This document shows positions 33,454 through 40,821 of a stretch of DNA of 46,929 bases, piece after piece. A program made the translations under genes and the position numbers. Source of the DNA: Deltaproteobacteria bacterium (GTDB taxonomy: Bacteria; Desulfobacterota; Binatia; UBA12015). Every line of letters starts with the position of its first letter. The stretch's first letter is position 1. The stretch spans positions 1-46,929 of the forward strand of contig VGTG01000029.1 in NCBI GenBank assembly GCA_016874795.1, given 5' to 3'. Below the pieces are notes generated by a model, which was not told the DNA's origin, searched no databases, and saw nothing but the letters and a program-made list of their open reading frames with translations.

Positions 33454-33789
33454 TCAGCTCGCCCTCCGGATCCAGCCGAGAAGCGCCGCGCGCATGGCCT
33501 GATGCAGATTGAGGGACTTCGCGTGCGCAGCGCGCTCCAGCTCCTTCCAGAGCGCCTCCGGCAGACGGACGGATCGTACGACGGTCGTCCGTCGCTTCCC
33601 TTTGCCAGGACGACCGCGACGGAGAAGGACCGCGTCCTGGGCGAGCTGCGGCATCTCCCACAGCGCGGAGAGAGAAGGGCCGCCGGCCTCGTCGGCACCG
33701 GCGAAGGCGTTCCGCCGGACGGGCCCGAAGCGGGAGAAGTCGACGGGCCCGTCCAGCGGATCAGTCGTTCTCGTAGCGCGCTTTTTCAT
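33454..33789 (-). CDS. brnA: BrnA-like antitoxin, second copy
   Basis: A 111-residue protein. The C-terminal RHH module reads TTVVRSVRLPEALWKELERA, then HAKSLNLHQAMRAALLGWI. The first 60 residues are a Pro/Gly-rich linker (PLDGPVDFSRFGPVRRNAF) that should contact the toxin. Its start lies 29 bp inside the toxin gene, so the pair is coupled. It is longer than the first copy (87 residues) and differs throughout, so the two loci are not a recent duplication. Confidence 0.75.
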   Translation of the reverse strand: MKKRATRTTDPLDGPVDFSRFGPVRRNAFAGADEAGGPSLSALWEMPQLAQDAVLLRRGRPGKGKRRTTVVRSVRLPEALWKELERAAHAKSLNLHQAMRAALLGWIRRAS

Positions 33790-34027
33790 GCTTGGTCGCC
33801 TTTCGTGCGCTCATGATGCGAATCGCGTCCACGTCGACCTCGGCGTAGACGACGTAGAGAATCCGCTGCCGCCGCGAGTATCCGATCAGGATGAAGCGAT
33901 CGTCGTGGAGCCCGTCCGGATAGTAGCCAGCCAGCGGATCGTCGAAGGCCGAGGAAGCCTCGTCGAACGAGACGCCATGCTTTCTCAGATTGGCGGCAGC
34001 CTTCCTCGCGTTCCAAGCGAAGCGCAC
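33761..34027 (-). CDS. brnT: BrnT toxin (DUF497), second copy
   Basis: An 88-residue canonical BrnT: MRFAWNARKAAANLRKHGVS, then FDEASSAFDDPLAGYYPDG, RFILIGYSRRQRILYVVYAE and the conserved end IRIMSARKATKHEKARYEND. The start is GTG 34027. Upstream is an AT-rich patch (34031-34052) holding the 9-bp palindrome TGTACTACA at 34036-34044, the likely promoter/operator. The predicted RNase toxin is controlled by the following brnA. No stop or frameshift is seen, so the locus may be active. Confidence 0.88.
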   Translation of the reverse strand: MRFAWNARKAAANLRKHGVSFDEASSAFDDPLAGYYPDGLHDDRFILIGYSRRQRILYVVYAEVDVDAIRIMSARKATKHEKARYEND

Positions 34028-34159
34028 GGGATAAATGTACTACAATTAACCCCATGCGACCAAGGGCCGGTTTCCTAACGCCGGCGATGTTGACGTGGAG
34101 CAGGGAGGGCGAAAGCCATGGCAGCACAGCGGCCGGAGGATTGGCCGGACGAGCTCACG

Positions 34160-35326
34160 CTACGCGGCGAACGACTTCCGCAGCGCTTCGAGCTCCGCGA
34201 CGTCGCTTCGTCCGTACAGAGCGAGCTCCGCGAGGATCCGCCCGGTCAGCGGCGCGAACTTGAACGCGTGGCCCGAGCACGCGGCGCCGACGATGATCCG
34301 CGGCTCGCCCGGTAGGGCGTCGATCACGAAATCCTCGGTCGGGGTGTTCGTGTAGAAGCACGACTCCGCGCCGGCGAGACGCTCGACGGGCACGGAGAGC
34401 TCGCGGTCGAGGAACGCGCGGAGGTCGGCGAGGGCGTGCTCGTCGGGCGCAATCCGCGCTGCGTCGGGATCGTCCGAGACGGCCGAGACGGCCGAGGTCA
34501 CGTGGCGCGCGGCCTTGACGCCCGCCCGTCCGAACTGCGGCAACCCATAGTAGAAGTCGTTCGCGTCGCGCCCGAGGTAGCACCAGAGCGGAAACCGTCC
34601 GAGGCTCCCCGTCGCTTCGCCGCCCTCGAGCGCGAAGTAGCCGATCGTCTGTCGCGCGCCGGAGAAGCGGGACGCGATCGTGGGGAGGAGCTTCGCGATC
34701 CACGGGCCAGCCGCGACGATGACACGTCCCGTCTCCAGCGTCCCCCGGTCGGTGACGACGTCGATCCGCTCGGTGCGCGGTTCGATCGCGAGAACGCGCG
34801 TGTCCTCGCGCACGTCGACGCCGGCTTCGCGACAGAGCCTCGCGAGCGACGAGAGCGTCTCGACCGCAGCGATCAGGGCGGACGTGCCATCGACGAGCAC
34901 GTCCGCGGCGCCGTCGAAACGGAACGCGGGCGCTCTCCGCCGCGCTTCGGCGGGCGACACCGCGTCGATCGGCGCTCCGGCGTCCCGCACCGCGCGCGCG
35001 TAGCTGTCGATCGCGCCTCCGGGCGGACCGAAGAAGACCGCAGGCGCCGGGTGAAGGAGGGTCCGTCCCGCGGCTCGCTCGAGGCGCGGCCACTCCTCGT
35101 CCCGCGCGCGCGTCGCGAGTCGCACGTAGCGCGCATCGGGATAGACGCAGCGGAAGATTCGCGACGCCCCGTGCGAGCTGCCGAGGTCGTGACCGATGCG
35201 GAATTGCTCGACGAGGGCGGAGCGGCGCGCTCCGAGCCGCGCGGTGTGCCAGGCCGCGGCGAGGCCGTTCACGCCGGCTCCGATCACGACCACGTCGAAC
35301 GCGTTGCCTCCGGGATCCTTCGCCAT
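34160..35326 (-). CDS. Sarcosine oxidase / N-methyltryptophan oxidase-like flavoprotein
   Basis: A 388-residue DAO-family FAD enzyme. FDVVVIGAGVNGLAAAWHTA binds the cofactor. EQFRIGHDLGSSHGASRIFR is diagnostic of monomeric sarcosine oxidase-type proteins. SCFYTNTPTEDFVIDALPG carries the Cys that is covalently attached to FAD in this family, and GAACSGHAFKFAPLTGRILA closes the fold. Expected activity is oxidative demethylation or oxidation of a secondary or N-methyl amine, with hydrogen peroxide formed. The start ATG 35326 fits the Rossmann strand. It is a single gene. At 34028-34159 the plus strand begins a short frame (MAAQRPEDWPDELTLRG from 34118) that may be the 5' end of a lost gene. Confidence 0.9.
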   Translation of the reverse strand: MAKDPGGNAFDVVVIGAGVNGLAAAWHTARLGARRSALVEQFRIGHDLGSSHGASRIFRCVYPDARYVRLATRARDEEWPRLERAAGRTLLHPAPAVFFGPPGGAIDSYARAVRDAGAPIDAVSPAEARRRAPAFRFDGAADVLVDGTSALIAAVETLSSLARLCREAGVDVREDTRVLAIEPRTERIDVVTDRGTLETGRVIVAAGPWIAKLLPTIASRFSGARQTIGYFALEGGEATGSLGRFPLWCYLGRDANDFYYGLPQFGRAGVKAARHVTSAVSAVSDDPDAARIAPDEHALADLRAFLDRELSVPVERLAGAESCFYTNTPTEDFVIDALPGEPRIIVGAACSGHAFKFAPLTGRILAELALYGRSDVAELEALRKSFAA

Positions 35327-35496
35327 GAGCCTTCTCCCGCTGAAGCGGATCGACTCGATATATCAATCCCGGCCTCGAGCGACGCTCCCCGGAGTCCGGT
35401 CGCTCCACGGACGAGGAAATCTCGCGTCCAGCGTCTCGTCGATTGGTGGCGCGCCGGTTGCCATGCCTCCGCTCGAACGCCGCGTGCGGCGTCGCG

Positions 35497-35515
35497 GGAT
35501 CGGATCTCCCGATCC
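35497..35515 (+). promoter_or_regulatory. Stem-loop in the leader of the Cys-rich protein gene
   Basis: GGATCGG-ATCTC-CCGATCC makes a 7-bp stem with a 5-base loop, 36 bp before ATG 35551. It could be a leader structure, an operator or the terminator of something upstream. The remaining 35327-35496 shows only an AT-rich spot (GATATATCAA near 35356), which might be a promoter -10 element. Confidence 0.3.
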
Positions 35516-35550
35516 TGCACTCCCGGGAAGCCGGGCAAGGAGGAGCGACC

Positions 35551-36054
35551 ATGAAGACCCGACTCGAGCTCGCCACGGCGATCGTCGCTTCCGGAATCGT
35601 GATCGCGTCCTCGCTGGCATCGGCGCACGCCGAGAGCGGTCGCCGCGGCGGTCCGTCGGTCGTCGTCTCCACCGTTCGCGATGCGGCGCGCGATACCTCG
35701 ATCGACGCGAAGAAGCTCGCGGATCTCGATTGCCAGGCCGAGCGCGCCGAAGCGCAGGCGAAGCTCGCGAAGAGCCTCGCGACCTGCCTGCGCCGCGACG
35801 CGCGCGAGGAAGGCTCCGGTACGGACCTGCGCGCCTGCGAGGAGGCGAGCTTCCAGAAGTACCTTCATGCGACTCTGGAGCTGCCGTGCTCCGGCGTGAG
35901 CGACGTCGTCGGGACCTACTCGTGCCAGGGCGTCCTGTGCTCCTGCCACGGCGACGACTGCGCGGAGATGATCGAGAGCGAGGTCTGCGGCGAGTCCGTC
36001 GTCTGCGAACGCGTCGGAGGCGAGGCGGTCTGCTCCTGCCTGCCGCCTCTTTGA
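35551..36054 (+). CDS. Small exported cysteine-rich protein
   Basis: A 167-residue protein not recognised as any family. A clear signal peptide (MKTRLELATAIVASGIVIAS ... SAHA) is followed by an alpha-helical, charged stretch (residues 50-110: DAKKLADLDCQAERAEAQAK). A compact Cys-rich end follows: LPCSGVSDVV, YSCQGVLCSCHGDDCAEMIE, SEVCGESVVCERV and AVCSCLPPL. About a dozen cysteines in the mature part imply disulfides formed outside the cytoplasm. AAGGAGGAG precedes the ATG closely. The longer in-frame start at 35443 would bury the signal. It is followed 47 bp later by another exported Cys-containing reading frame, so the two form a pair. Function is unknown. Confidence 0.8.
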   Translation: MKTRLELATAIVASGIVIASSLASAHAESGRRGGPSVVVSTVRDAARDTSIDAKKLADLDCQAERAEAQAKLAKSLATCLRRDAREEGSGTDLRACEEASFQKYLHATLELPCSGVSDVVGTYSCQGVLCSCHGDDCAEMIESEVCGESVVCERVGGEAVCSCLPPL

Positions 36055-36101
36055 AGAGAAGTGAACGAGCGCAAGCTCAAAAGCGAAGAGAGGGTAAACC
36101 G

Positions 36102-36506
36102 ATGAGAGCGATTCTGAAGGGCGTCACGACAGCACTGCTGACGGCCGCCGCGGTGATCGGTGCGGCGGACGCGAGCCACGCGCTGAAGAAGAGGCCCACG
36201 TACGTCACGAAGTGCACGTGCACGTGCGTCGCGTAGGACGAGGACTCGAACCGCTGGGAGGGCGACAGCTTCACGTTCGACACGCCGGGCGAGGACTGCA
36301 CGCACGGCATCAACATCAAGTGCATGGTCGAGGCGTCGGATGGCCTCATCTGGGGCGCCTACGCGTCTTGCATGGGGACCACGCGGGTGGAGAAGGCTCG
36401 CGGCGTCAAGTCGGGCGGCCTCCTCGATCCGGGCTCTCTTCCCCGACCGACCCCCCGCCCTGCGATCCCCGGAATCCCCGCGGCCGGCGCCGCGCCGCGG
36501 CGCTGA
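36102..36506 (+). pseudogene. Exported Cys-rich small protein interrupted by an in-frame TAG
   Basis: ATG 36102 opens a signal peptide (KGVTTALLTAAAVIGAADAS) and runs 44 codons to KCTCTCVA, then meets TAG at 36234-36236. The very same frame continues without another stop for 89 codons: DEDSNRWEGDSFTFDTPGED, then NIKCMVEASDGLIWGAYASC, and a Pro-rich end before TGA at 36504. The downstream part has ordinary composition and matching Cys spacing, so it belongs to the same gene. TAG is an ordinary stop elsewhere here (18676, 39939), so recoding is unlikely. A recent nonsense mutation is the best reading; a sequencing error is possible. Confidence 0.65.
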
Positions 36507-36574
36507 CCCGTCCGAAAACGCTCGCCCCGTCCGCTTCGGCGTTCCGCCGCTGACGTCTGACCACGCCGAGACGT

Positions 36575-36617
36575 GATCCGTGCACCGGCTCTGGTGTAGA
36601 GGGCCGGTGCATGGATC
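36575..36617 (+). promoter_or_regulatory. Hairpin enclosing the sulfatase start codon
   Basis: Arms 36575-36589 and 36603-36617 are complementary at 14 of 15 positions (core TGCACCGGC / GCCGGTGCA) with a 13-base loop. The ATG of the sulfatase (36611-36613) lies within the 3' arm and no good Shine-Dalgarno sequence precedes it. In RNA this would hide the start codon, so it may control translation. In DNA it may be an operator. Confidence 0.45.
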
Positions 36618-38881
36618 CGAAGGACTTCAAAGGCAAGATCGGCCGCGACTGGCGGGACTCCGAGCCCTGGTGGCCGGAGCCGGTGCGTCCACCCGAGGGC
36701 GCACCGAACGTCGTCCTCATCGTGCTCGACGACGTCGGGTTCGCGCAGCTCGGCTGCTACGGCTCCGACCTCGCGACGCCGGCGATCGACCGGCTCGCCG
36801 CGAGGGGTCTCCGCTACACGAACTTCCACACGACGGCGCTCTGCTCGCCGACGCGCGCGTGCCTCCTGACCGGACGGAATCACCACTCCGTCGGCATGGC
36901 GCGCGTCGCGGACCTGGCGCGAGGGTTCCCCGGCTACTCGGGGATGATCCCGAAGTCGTGCGGCTTCCTGCCGGAGATCCTGCGCGAGCGCGGCTACGCG
37001 ACCTACGCCGTCGGGAAGTGGCATCTCTGCCCGGAGTCGCACGCGCACCTCGCCGCGTCGCGCGGAACGTGGCCGCTCGGCCGCGGCTTCGAGCGCTACT
37101 ACGGCTACTTCGGCGGCGAGACGCACCAGTACTCGCCGGCACTCGTGCACGACAACCACTTCATCGAGGCGCCGTACGACGAGTCGTATCACCTGACCGA
37201 AGACCTCGCGGATCACGCGATCGAGCTCCTGACCGATCTCCGCGCCGTCGACGCGGAGAAGCGCTTCTTCCTCTACTTCTGCACCGGGGCGTGCCACTCG
37301 CCGCACCAGGCGCCGCGCAAGTGGATCGACGAGTACCGCGGCCGGTTCGACGCCGGCTGGGACGTGTGGCGCGAGGCGACGTTCGCGCGTCAGGTCGCGA
37401 GCGGGATCGTGCCTCCTGGGACGGAGCTTTCGCCGCGACCGCCGTGGGTGCCTGCCTGGAGCGAGCTGTCGGACGAGGAGCGTCCGCTCGCGATCCGCTT
37501 CATGGAGTGCTTCGCGGGCTTCCTGTCGCACGCGGATGCGCAGATCGGCCGCGTGATCTCGTTCCTGGAAGAGCTCGGGGAGCTCGACGACACTCTGGTG
37601 ATCCTGCTGTCGGACAATGGCGCCAGCTCCGAGGGCGGGAAGCACGGCTCGATCAACGACCTGAGGCTCTGGAACGTGAACCCGGCCGGCGTCGCGGAGA
37701 TGCTCGCTCGCCTCGACGAGTTCGGCGGTCCGACGATCCACAACAACTACCCGTGGGGCTGGACGATGGCGGGCAACACGCCGCTGCGTCGCTGGAAGCG
37801 CGAGACGCACGAGGGCGGCGTGGCGGACCCCTGCATCGTGCACTGGCCCTCGCGCATCGCCGCGCGAGGCGAGGTGCGGCGACAGTTCGTGCACGCGATC
37901 GACGTCGCTCCGACCGTGCTGGATCTGTGTCGCATCGAGGCTCCGGCGACGCTCGACGGCTTTCCGCAGAAGCCGATCGAGGGCGCGAGCTTCGCCGCGA
38001 CTCTCGCGGATCCCGCGGCCGCGACGCGCGGGACGCAGTACTACGAGATGCTCGGCTCGCGCGCGATCTATCACGAGGGCTGGAAGGCGGTGGCGTTCAA
38101 GCCTCTCGGTCCGATGTATTCGCCCACCGACGACGCCAATCGTCCGTGGGACGACGATCCGTGGGAGCTCTACCACGTCGCCGAGGATTTCTCGGAGTGC
38201 CGTGACCTCGCCGCGCAGGAGCCCGAGCGGCTCCGTGCGCTCGTCGACCTCTGGTGGCAGGAGGCGGAGAAGTACCAGGTGCTGCCGCTCGACAATCGTA
38301 TCTACATCGCGATCCTCGAGCCGCCGCCGACCGGCATCCCGCCGCGCGAGCGCTACGTGTACCGGCCCGGCGGCTCGCGCGTTCCCGAGGAGGTCGCGGT
38401 CGACGTCAAGGGCCGACCGCACGCGATCGTCGCGGACGTCGTGATCCCGAGCGGCGGCGCCGAGGGCGTGCTCCTCGCGATGGGCTCGATCCTCGGCGGC
38501 TACTCGTTCTTCGTCGCGGACGGACGTCTCCAGTACGTGCACAACTTCCTCGGCCGCGAGGAGCACCATGTCGATTCCGAGGAGCGCGTGCCCGAGGGGA
38601 AGCACCGGCTCGGGTTCGTCTTCGAGGCGGGCAAAAACGCGCGCTTGACGATCGACGGGCGAACCGTCGGGACGGGCTCGGTCCCGCGCTTCACGCCCGT
38701 CCGGTTCTCGATCACGGACGCGGGCCTCACGTGCGGAGAGGACGCGGGATCGGCGGTGACGCGCCGCTATCGCGCGCCGTTCCGGTTCACGGGGAAGCTC
38801 GACCGCGTCACGGTGCACGTGGCGGGACCGGGCGTCGTCGATCCGGACGCCCTCGTCGAGTCGAAGCTGCGCACCCAGTAA
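36611..38881 (+). CDS. Type I sulfatase (arylsulfatase)
   Basis: A 756-residue sulfatase. The formylglycine motif is ALCSPTRACLLTGRN (CxPxR, about residues 77-91), so it needs a maturation enzyme encoded elsewhere. Metal and catalytic residues are seen in NVVLIVLDDVGFAQLGCYG, VGKWHLCPE, ILLSDNGASSEGG and TPLRRWKRETHEGG. No signal peptide is present, which suggests a cytoplasmic enzyme. The last 200 residues (from about 555) form an additional beta-rich domain found in large arylsulfatases of this type (AVDVKGRPHAIVADVVIPSG). Hydrolysis of an aryl or alkyl sulfate ester is expected. The start codon lies in a hairpin. Confidence 0.93.
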   Translation: MDPKDFKGKIGRDWRDSEPWWPEPVRPPEGAPNVVLIVLDDVGFAQLGCYGSDLATPAIDRLAARGLRYTNFHTTALCSPTRACLLTGRNHHSVGMARVADLARGFPGYSGMIPKSCGFLPEILRERGYATYAVGKWHLCPESHAHLAASRGTWPLGRGFERYYGYFGGETHQYSPALVHDNHFIEAPYDESYHLTEDLADHAIELLTDLRAVDAEKRFFLYFCTGACHSPHQAPRKWIDEYRGRFDAGWDVWREATFARQVASGIVPPGTELSPRPPWVPAWSELSDEERPLAIRFMECFAGFLSHADAQIGRVISFLEELGELDDTLVILLSDNGASSEGGKHGSINDLRLWNVNPAGVAEMLARLDEFGGPTIHNNYPWGWTMAGNTPLRRWKRETHEGGVADPCIVHWPSRIAARGEVRRQFVHAIDVAPTVLDLCRIEAPATLDGFPQKPIEGASFAATLADPAAATRGTQYYEMLGSRAIYHEGWKAVAFKPLGPMYSPTDDANRPWDDDPWELYHVAEDFSECRDLAAQEPERLRALVDLWWQEAEKYQVLPLDNRIYIAILEPPPTGIPPRERYVYRPGGSRVPEEVAVDVKGRPHAIVADVVIPSGGAEGVLLAMGSILGGYSFFVADGRLQYVHNFLGREEHHVDSEERVPEGKHRLGFVFEAGKNARLTIDGRTVGTGSVPRFTPVRFSITDAGLTCGEDAGSAVTRRYRAPFRFTGKLDRVTVHVAGPGVVDPDALVESKLRTQ

Positions 38882-38919
38882 GACCGCGACGGCGCTCAAC
38901 CGCACGTGCCGATCCGCCG

Positions 38920-39939
38920 ATGAAGACTGGAGTGCCTGGAGATCGAATGCGGGAAGGGCGCAGAGTCTGGCCCGTCACCATCGTCGCCATCGTCGCGTCG
39001 ATGACGGCGGGGATCTCCGCCGGAGTCGCCTACGCCTCCGGGCTCGAGGCGGAGTCGACCTTGCCGGGAGCGCGCTCGCTCACGGGCGTGCCTGCACGGG
39101 AGGAGTTCCGTGCGCGCGTGAAGCGCGCTCGCCTCGGGAGCGTCGAGCTCGCGTACTACGAGCGCGGCTCCGGTCCACCCCTCTTGCTCAACATCGGAAG
39201 CGCCTCGACGATGTCGGAGTGGGATCCGGCCCTTCTCGCGTCGCTCGCCGCACGTCGTCGCTTGATCGTCTACGACTACCGCGGGATCGGGCTCTCGAGC
39301 CGGATCCCTGCCAAGGGCCTCACGATCGAGACCCTCGCGGACGACGCAAGCGCGCTGCTGGACCATCTCGGGATCGAACGAGCAGACGTCCTCGGGTGGT
39401 CGCTCGGTGGCTTCGTCGCGCAGCAGATCGCCATCCGGCACCCGGAGCGAGTGCGACGGCTGATCCTCGCCGGCACGAATCCCGGCGGCGCTCGGACGGT
39501 CTTCGGACCTCCGTACGCTCAGGAGATCGACAGCGATCCGGACGCAACCGACGAAGAGATCCTGAGCGTCAACTTCCCGCGCACGCGTGAAGGCCGCGCC
39601 GCGGCCCGCGCTTTTCTGGATCGCCTCGAGGACGCCGCCGAGACGGGCGAGTCGCCCCTGGATTTCACCGTTCCGCGAAGCGGCTATCGCGCGCAGCTCG
39701 GGGCCGAGGAGCGCTGGTACGAGAGCGAGGCGAACCTCGAGCGCCTGAGCGACCTGCGCATTCCCGTGCTCGTTGCGACGGGCCGGAGAGACTTGCTCAC
39801 GCCGCTCGCCAACTCGCGTCTCATCGCGAGTCGCATTCCGGGAGCACGGCTCGTCGCCTTCTCGGGCGCCGGGCACGCGTTTCTGTTCCAGGACTACCCG
39901 CGCTTCGCGCGGCTCGTCGAGGAGTTCCTGCACCCGTAG
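38920..39939 (+). CDS. Membrane-anchored or exported alpha/beta hydrolase
   Basis: A 339-residue alpha/beta-hydrolase fold protein. A hydrophobic N-terminal segment (WPVTIVAIVASMTAGISAGV) should act as signal or anchor. The oxyanion region is PLLLNIGSAS. The nucleophile elbow is LGWSLGGFVAQ (Ser), the acid is in VATGRRDLLTP, and the catalytic His in FSGAGHAFLFQDYP. It may be an esterase, lactonase or haloperoxidase-like enzyme. ATG 38920 and ATG 38947 (MREGRR) both keep the hydrophobic segment; the second looks more natural. It follows the sulfatase by 38 bp and may be co-transcribed with it. The stop is TAG. Confidence 0.88.
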   Translation: MKTGVPGDRMREGRRVWPVTIVAIVASMTAGISAGVAYASGLEAESTLPGARSLTGVPAREEFRARVKRARLGSVELAYYERGSGPPLLLNIGSASTMSEWDPALLASLAARRRLIVYDYRGIGLSSRIPAKGLTIETLADDASALLDHLGIERADVLGWSLGGFVAQQIAIRHPERVRRLILAGTNPGGARTVFGPPYAQEIDSDPDATDEEILSVNFPRTREGRAAARAFLDRLEDAAETGESPLDFTVPRSGYRAQLGAEERWYESEANLERLSDLRIPVLVATGRRDLLTPLANSRLIASRIPGARLVAFSGAGHAFLFQDYPRFARLVEEFLHP

Positions 39940-40016
39940 CGGGAAGGACTCCGCCGGTGACGGGCTCGGGCTCGGGCCCCGGTGAAGGTGGTTCGTCCTC
40001 GGGGATGCGCGGGCGG

Positions 40017-40477
40017 ATGCTCGGTCCAGTTCAGTGCGCGGCAGACTTCGCCGATCCAGCAAGGGTGTGCGACAGACTCGGAACGAACGTCAGCCGGCGC
40101 CGGCTCCTGGCCGGTCTCCTGGCGGGTGGAGCCACCGTATCGGTCCTGCCCGCCGCGTGCGCCTCCGCGCGCTCCGGCGACGCGCGCCTCGCGGCCGCGG
40201 ACTCGGGAGCCGTCGTGAGCACGTTCTTCTCCGACCCCGGCATCAACTTCCAGATGCTCTTCGCGCTCGGCGCGGCCGGCTACGGCGCGTCCGAGGTGGG
40301 CGAAGTCAAGGAGCTCACTTCACTGCCGCCGAGGGCGCGCAGTTCCACTGCGAGCCCATGGCGCCGCAGCTCAGGAACGAGCGCGTGTTCGACTGGCTCG
40401 AGCGGATCCTCGAGCCGAGCTTCCGCGCGGTCGCGGGAGAATGCGCTCCGGCACGGCTCGCCACCCGGCACGGCTGA
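40017..40477 (+). pseudogene. Tat-exported alpha/beta hydrolase with internal deletion
   Basis: The N-terminus has a twin-arginine-type signal (NVSRRRLLAGLLAGGATVSV) and continues as the start of a FrsA/S33-like hydrolase: STFFSDPGINFQMLFALGAA, then GYGASEVGEV. At about 40310 the frame changes. In the adjacent frame the characteristic C-terminus of the same type of protein follows: AHFTAAEGAQFHCEPMAPQL, then RNERVFDWLERIL to TGA at 40475. Roughly 250-300 residues with the catalytic Ser and Asp are gone, and the join is out of frame. No functional product is expected. The exact start is unclear (ATG 40005 or 40017, or GTG near 40066). Confidence 0.7.
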
Positions 40478-40489
40478 CGAGGGCCGGCG

Positions 40490-40801
40490 TCAATCGTCCG
40501 ACGGCTCGCGAATCTTCTCCTGCGCGTCCGCGTGGTTCTCGAGCGCCTCGAACAACCCCGAGGCGAGCTCGCCGATCTCGCGATTGACGGTGCGGATCGC
40601 GTCGTAGACGGCGCCGATTCCGAGGTCGACGGCGCGAAGCGCCTTTTCCCCGTCCTCGCCGAGGAGGCCGCGCTTCTCCAGCGCGGTGAGCGGGAGCTCG
40701 GCGATGGTCTTGTGGATCTGCTCGACCGAGGTGGCACCCTTGTCGACCGCTTCCTGGATCAAGTCCTTGACGGCTTCGACGCGCGCGATGGTGCTCTTCA
40801 C
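40490..40801 (-). CDS. Small helical protein of the desaturase operon
   Basis: A 103-residue, all-helical, charged protein. It reads IARVEAVKDLIQEAVDKGAT, SVEQIHKTIAELPLTALEKR and IGAVYDAIRTVNREIGELAS. The pattern is reminiscent of phasin-like or stress-type small proteins I recall beside lipid genes, but no firm family can be given. The start is GTG 40801 with GAGGGAAG upstream, 20 bp after the desaturase stop, so it is the third gene of that operon and probably under the same regulator. It has no Cys and no membrane segment. A lipid-surface or granule-binding role is a guess. Confidence 0.7.
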   Translation of the reverse strand: MKSTIARVEAVKDLIQEAVDKGATSVEQIHKTIAELPLTALEKRGLLGEDGEKALRAVDLGIGAVYDAIRTVNREIGELASGLFEALENHADAQEKIREPSDD

Positions 40802-40821
40802 GGGACTTCCCTCCACGGCCT

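Noticed and set aside
34118-34315. 65-codon plus-strand frame starting MAAQRPEDWPDEL
   Set aside because: Only the first 14 codons lie outside the oxidase gene; the rest is antisense to it. At most a truncated gene start, too short to call.
36234-36236. TAG as pyrrolysine or other recoded codon
   Set aside because: TAG ends ordinary genes in the same window and no structural cue for recoding is visible next to the codon.
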